Assembly (NCBI GenBank): GCA_031554725.1
Contig: JAVBUZ010000240.1
Location: 1-9,338, forward strand
From: JAVBUZ01 sp031554725
GTDB taxonomy: Bacteria; Bacillota; Clostridia; Lachnospirales; Lachnospiraceae
Reading direction: 5' to 3'
DNA length: 9,338 nucleotides
A model generated the notes under the pieces. That model did not search any database, had not been told where the DNA came from, and worked only from the letters and a program-made list of their open reading frames with translations. The position numbers and the translations under genes are program-made. Every line of letters starts with the position of its first letter. Position 1 is the stretch's first letter. Below, in pieces: positions 7,117-9,338 of the stretch.

Positions 7117-8055
7117 TCAAGTCCCTACTCTTCTAAGCATACTTTGAATTGCTTTGTTGCATAAAATCATAACAAGGAAAAGCATGGTGGCAATGGCTGA
7201 TGCATATCCCATTTCAAATCTGGAAAATCCATAGTCAAATAAATGTGTTACAACAGTACGCGCTGCGTAATCTGTACTTGGATAACCACACAGAGCCATT
7301 GTTACATCGCATACACCAAATGCTTGTGTAATTGCCATAACCGCACCAAACATTAACATAGGCTTCATGTTAGGTAAGGTAATATACCAAAGCTCCTGCC
7401 AACGGTTCTTAACACCGTCCATATATCCTGCCTCATATTGAGAGCGATCAACACCCTGTAAGCCTGCAACGAAGGATAGGAAGCCAGTTCCCAAACTCAT
7501 CCAAAGGATGACTATCATACAGATAGGTAACATATACTGCGGATTAACCAACCAAAGTATCGGTGCATCAATAATTCCCAAATTCATCAGGAAAGCATTC
7601 ACATATCCATAAGCATCTCCACGAAAGAAGATAGAGAAGATAACGAATACATTACCAGCTATAGATGGTGCGTAAAATACAACCACCGCTATCGTCCTTA
7701 TCCATCTTGGAATTTCATTAATTAGCCACGCGAACAGGAAGGAGGCTATATATCCAAGGGGACCTGTAATAATTGCAATCATAAAGGTGTTTTTTACACC
7801 AATTAAGAAGATATCATCCTGTAATATTAAGCTGATATAATTCTGAATACCTATAAATCTAGGCGCTTCTAAAATGTTGTAATATGTAAAGCTAAAAAAG
7901 ATAGAACTTGCTACCGGCAATATGTAAAACAATGTAAATAGAATTGCATAAGGTGCCAGGAACAAATAACACATTTTACTTCTTTTTGCCTTTTTAACAG
8001 CCACCGAAAAATTGTGTCTGCGCAATGTGAAATATTTTTGTAAGTATGATTTCAT
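7117..8055 (-). CDS. Sugar ABC transporter permease, MalF-type (first pair)
   Basis: Integral membrane subunit of a carbohydrate importer (binding-protein-dependent transport, BPD_transp_1 family), 312 residues, within the usual 290-320 for Firmicute MalF/UgpA-type proteins that lack MalF's large periplasmic insertion. About six hydrophobic segments are visible (roughly residues 30-55, 87-113, 120-145, 173-197, 232-255, 284-300). The cytoplasmic EAA loop that docks the ATPase is clear at about 207-232 (YEAGYMDGVKNRWQELWYITLPNMKP, written here in two overlapping parts: YEAGYMDGVKNRWQ and ELWYITLPNMKP). The canonical W...G segment before it is present (ILWMSLGTGFLSFVAGLQG). The start ATG has AGGAGG at five bases. 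It lies nine bases after the binding-protein gene and one base before the next permease, so the three genes form a standard importer cassette. No ATPase gene is in view. Confidence 0.95.
   Translation of the reverse strand: MKSYLQKYFTLRRHNFSVAVKKAKRSKMCYLFLAPYAILFTLFYILPVASSIFFSFTYYNILEAPRFIGIQNYISLILQDDIFLIGVKNTFMIAIITGPLGYIASFLFAWLINEIPRWIRTIAVVVFYAPSIAGNVFVIFSIFFRGDAYGYVNAFLMNLGIIDAPILWLVNPQYMLPICMIVILWMSLGTGFLSFVAGLQGVDRSQYEAGYMDGVKNRWQELWYITLPNMKPMLMFGAVMAITQAFGVCDVTMALCGYPSTDYAARTVVTHLFDYGFSRFEMGYASAIATMLFLVMILCNKAIQSMLRRVGT
7122..7126 (-). promoter_or_regulatory. Ribosome binding site of first MalG-type permease
   Basis: AGGGA on the minus strand, six bases before the ATG at 7113-7115 and inside the last codons of the upstream permease gene. 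The stop TGA and the new ATG are separated by one base (TGATATG), an arrangement typical of translational coupling. Confidence 0.7.
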
Positions 8056-8060
8056 TCCAA

Positions 8061-8066
8061 CCTCCT
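8061..8066 (-). promoter_or_regulatory. Ribosome binding site of first MalF-type permease, overlapping upstream stop
   Basis: AGGAGG on the minus strand, five bases before the ATG at 8053-8055. It shares bases with the TAG stop of the solute-binding protein gene (TAGGAGG), which suggests translation of the two genes is coupled. Confidence 0.85.
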
Positions 8067-9338
8067 ATTCGACCGGCAAACCAAATTCGATTCTCTTCTT
8101 GGTAATTTCTTCATCTATTGTGATTGAATAATCCAAAATCGTTTCTCTTGGGTCGTCCTTATCGTTTATAACCTTTCTTATGGCGTTGGTGATATGTCTT
8201 CCAGTATAGTATCCACCTGGAACCTCTCTAATTCCTACCGTCCAATCCCATTGCTCCATCAGTACTTCTAAATCATCTGCACTCCATGCTAAGCGACCAA
8301 ATGCATCCTTATTAGCAGTTGCATATCTTGCTGAGGAACCTAAAAGCGCTTCAATTTCTCGTCCAAATCTAACCTGTGTATCCGCCTCAGCCCACCATTT
8401 CATAAATTCCCATGCATTATTTCTAATATTGTCATCTTCTGTTTTAATCATCATGGTGGCACTTCCTGTAATAAAATCCGAGCGATTGATACTTGTATTT
8501 CCCTGTTCATCCACCCATTCTGTTCCTGGAATCAAGGTGAAATCCCACAAGCCTCTGATTTCTGGTGCCGATACAATCAGTGTATTATAAATGGTATAAT
8601 TTGCGATTCCTATTGGCATTTCGCCAGATCTAAAGCGACTAACAAAATCGTAAATCGTTGGTATTCCATAGTCATTAAAATACTTAATATATTCTGCAAA
8701 AGCTTCTACGCCTGCCTCTTCATCTACTGTAGTGTGTGTTCCTGCCTCATTATATAAATCTCCGCGGTTTTGGAACAAAAGACTAAAATACATAGATAAA
8801 TCTGGCATAGTTGAGGCAATGGACGTACTTGCACTTGCTGCGCCACTACTACCTGCTGCCGTAGGAATAGCTACTGACATATTATTTCCCTGTATAGTTG
8901 GAAGCATTTCTATCAAATCCTGCCACGTTTGAGGTAACTCAAGCTCTAGCTGTTCCAAAACGTCTTTTCTATAGAACATAACATTAAAGGATTGTGTCTC
9001 AGGTATTGCATATATGCTATCGCCAAGACGATACTGCTCATAGGAGCTTTCCGAGTAGGAAGCTAGCACCTCTTGCAAATCATCAAATTGAGATAAATCC
9101 TCTGCTGCACTTCTTAGAGCATAGTTAACTGGCTGATCTGCTCCAACAGAAAGAACTACATTTGGTCCTCTTCCTGCAACTACTGCTGTAAGAAGAGCTT
9201 CTGCTGATACAATTTCAACATTTACCTTTACTCCTGAATTAGGGGTAAATGTATCATCCACCATTGATTTTAAAATGGTTCCTTGATCACGTCCTGTCAG
9301 TACCCAAACCTTTACAATGTCATCTTGAGCACTATATA
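8065..9338 (-). CDS. Extracellular solute-binding protein of a carbohydrate ABC transporter, N-terminus cut off by window edge
   Basis: Predicted extracytoplasmic ligand-binding component of a sugar (CUT1-type) importer; it would deliver substrate to the permease pair encoded just downstream. The frame stays open from the TAG stop at 8065-8067 to the window edge, giving 423 visible residues. The visible N-terminus (YSAQDDIVKVWVLTGRD...) already reads as the first beta-strand of a type I/II binding-protein lobe, followed by the hinge-type segment YAIPETQSFNVMFYRKDVL (about residues 108-127), then PQTWQDL, and a C-terminal helix-rich part with EFMKWWAE, typical of this family. The ATG at 9262-9264 is therefore internal, not the start: 24 in-frame residues precede it with no stop, and there is no well-placed ribosome binding site. 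The signal peptide or lipobox must lie outside the window, so total length is unknown. The stop codon overlaps the ribosome binding site of the next gene. Substrate cannot be inferred. Family call is confident; specificity is not. Confidence 0.93.
   Translation of the reverse strand, partial: YSAQDDIVKVWVLTGRDQGTILKSMVDDTFTPNSGVKVNVEIVSAEALLTAVVAGRGPNVVLSVGADQPVNYALRSAAEDLSQFDDLQEVLASYSESSYEQYRLGDSIYAIPETQSFNVMFYRKDVLEQLELELPQTWQDLIEMLPTIQGNNMSVAIPTAAGSSGAASASTSIASTMPDLSMYFSLLFQNRGDLYNEAGTHTTVDEEAGVEAFAEYIKYFNDYGIPTIYDFVSRFRSGEMPIGIANYTIYNTLIVSAPEIRGLWDFTLIPGTEWVDEQGNTSINRSDFITGSATMMIKTEDDNIRNNAWEFMKWWAEADTQVRFGREIEALLGSSARYATANKDAFGRLAWSADDLEVLMEQWDWTVGIREVPGGYYTGRHITNAIRKVINDKDDPRETILDYSITIDEEITKKRIEFGLPVE

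Noticed and set aside
8732..8932. Plus-strand open frame of 66 codons
   Set aside because: Antisense to the solute-binding protein gene, which has clear family features through this stretch.
9262..9264. ATG as the start of the binding-protein gene
   Set aside because: The frame is open for 24 more residues to the edge, these fit the first strand of the binding-protein lobe, and the ATG would leave a protein with no export signal.

Overview
The window looks like low-GC Gram-positive (Firmicutes) DNA, most likely a clostridial or Lachnospiraceae-type anaerobe. This rests on AT-rich codon use, strong AGGAGG-type ribosome binding sites, and an ABC sugar-uptake operon with no ATPase gene of its own in view. 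That usually means a shared MsmX/UgpC-type ATPase encoded elsewhere. The taxonomic call is an inference from style, not a match to a known genome.

All eight genes lie on the minus strand and form one tightly packed block, so transcription runs from position 9338 towards position 1. In order they are: (1) an extracellular solute-binding protein, cut by the right edge (8065 to beyond 9338); (2) a MalF-type permease (7117-8055); (3) a MalG-type permease (6210-7115); (4) a secreted, membrane-anchored NHL beta-propeller/TPR-like protein (4696-6195); (5) a Yip1-family multi-pass membrane protein (4019-4675); (6) a large membrane-tethered extracytoplasmic protein resembling the DUF5696 family (1404-3998); (7) a second, divergent MalF-type permease (462-1367); (8) a second MalG-type permease, cut by the left edge (below 1 to 469). 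Gaps are 9, 1, 14, 20, 20 and 36 bases, and the last two genes overlap by 8 bases. No promoter or rho-independent terminator is visible, so the window is the interior of an operon longer than 9.3 kb.

The first three genes are a standard carbohydrate (CUT1) importer missing only its ATPase. The centre of the operon is unusual. It encodes two predicted extracytoplasmic membrane-anchored proteins (a propeller/TPR protein and a DUF5696-like protein with a possible glycoside-hydrolase-like core) plus a small Yip1 membrane protein, followed by a second permease pair of a different lineage. The simplest model is a cell-surface carbohydrate-handling machine. The large surface protein would bind or process a glycan, the propeller/TPR and Yip1 proteins would organise it in the membrane, and two permease pairs would import products. 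The substrate cannot be read from the sequence, and no function has been assigned to the three central proteins beyond family resemblance.

There is no stretch over 300 bases without a gene. No RNA genes, mobile elements, CRISPR arrays or long repeats were seen. The only non-coding structure noted is a small hairpin (1390-1402) in the longest gap, between the DUF5696-like gene and the second permease pair.
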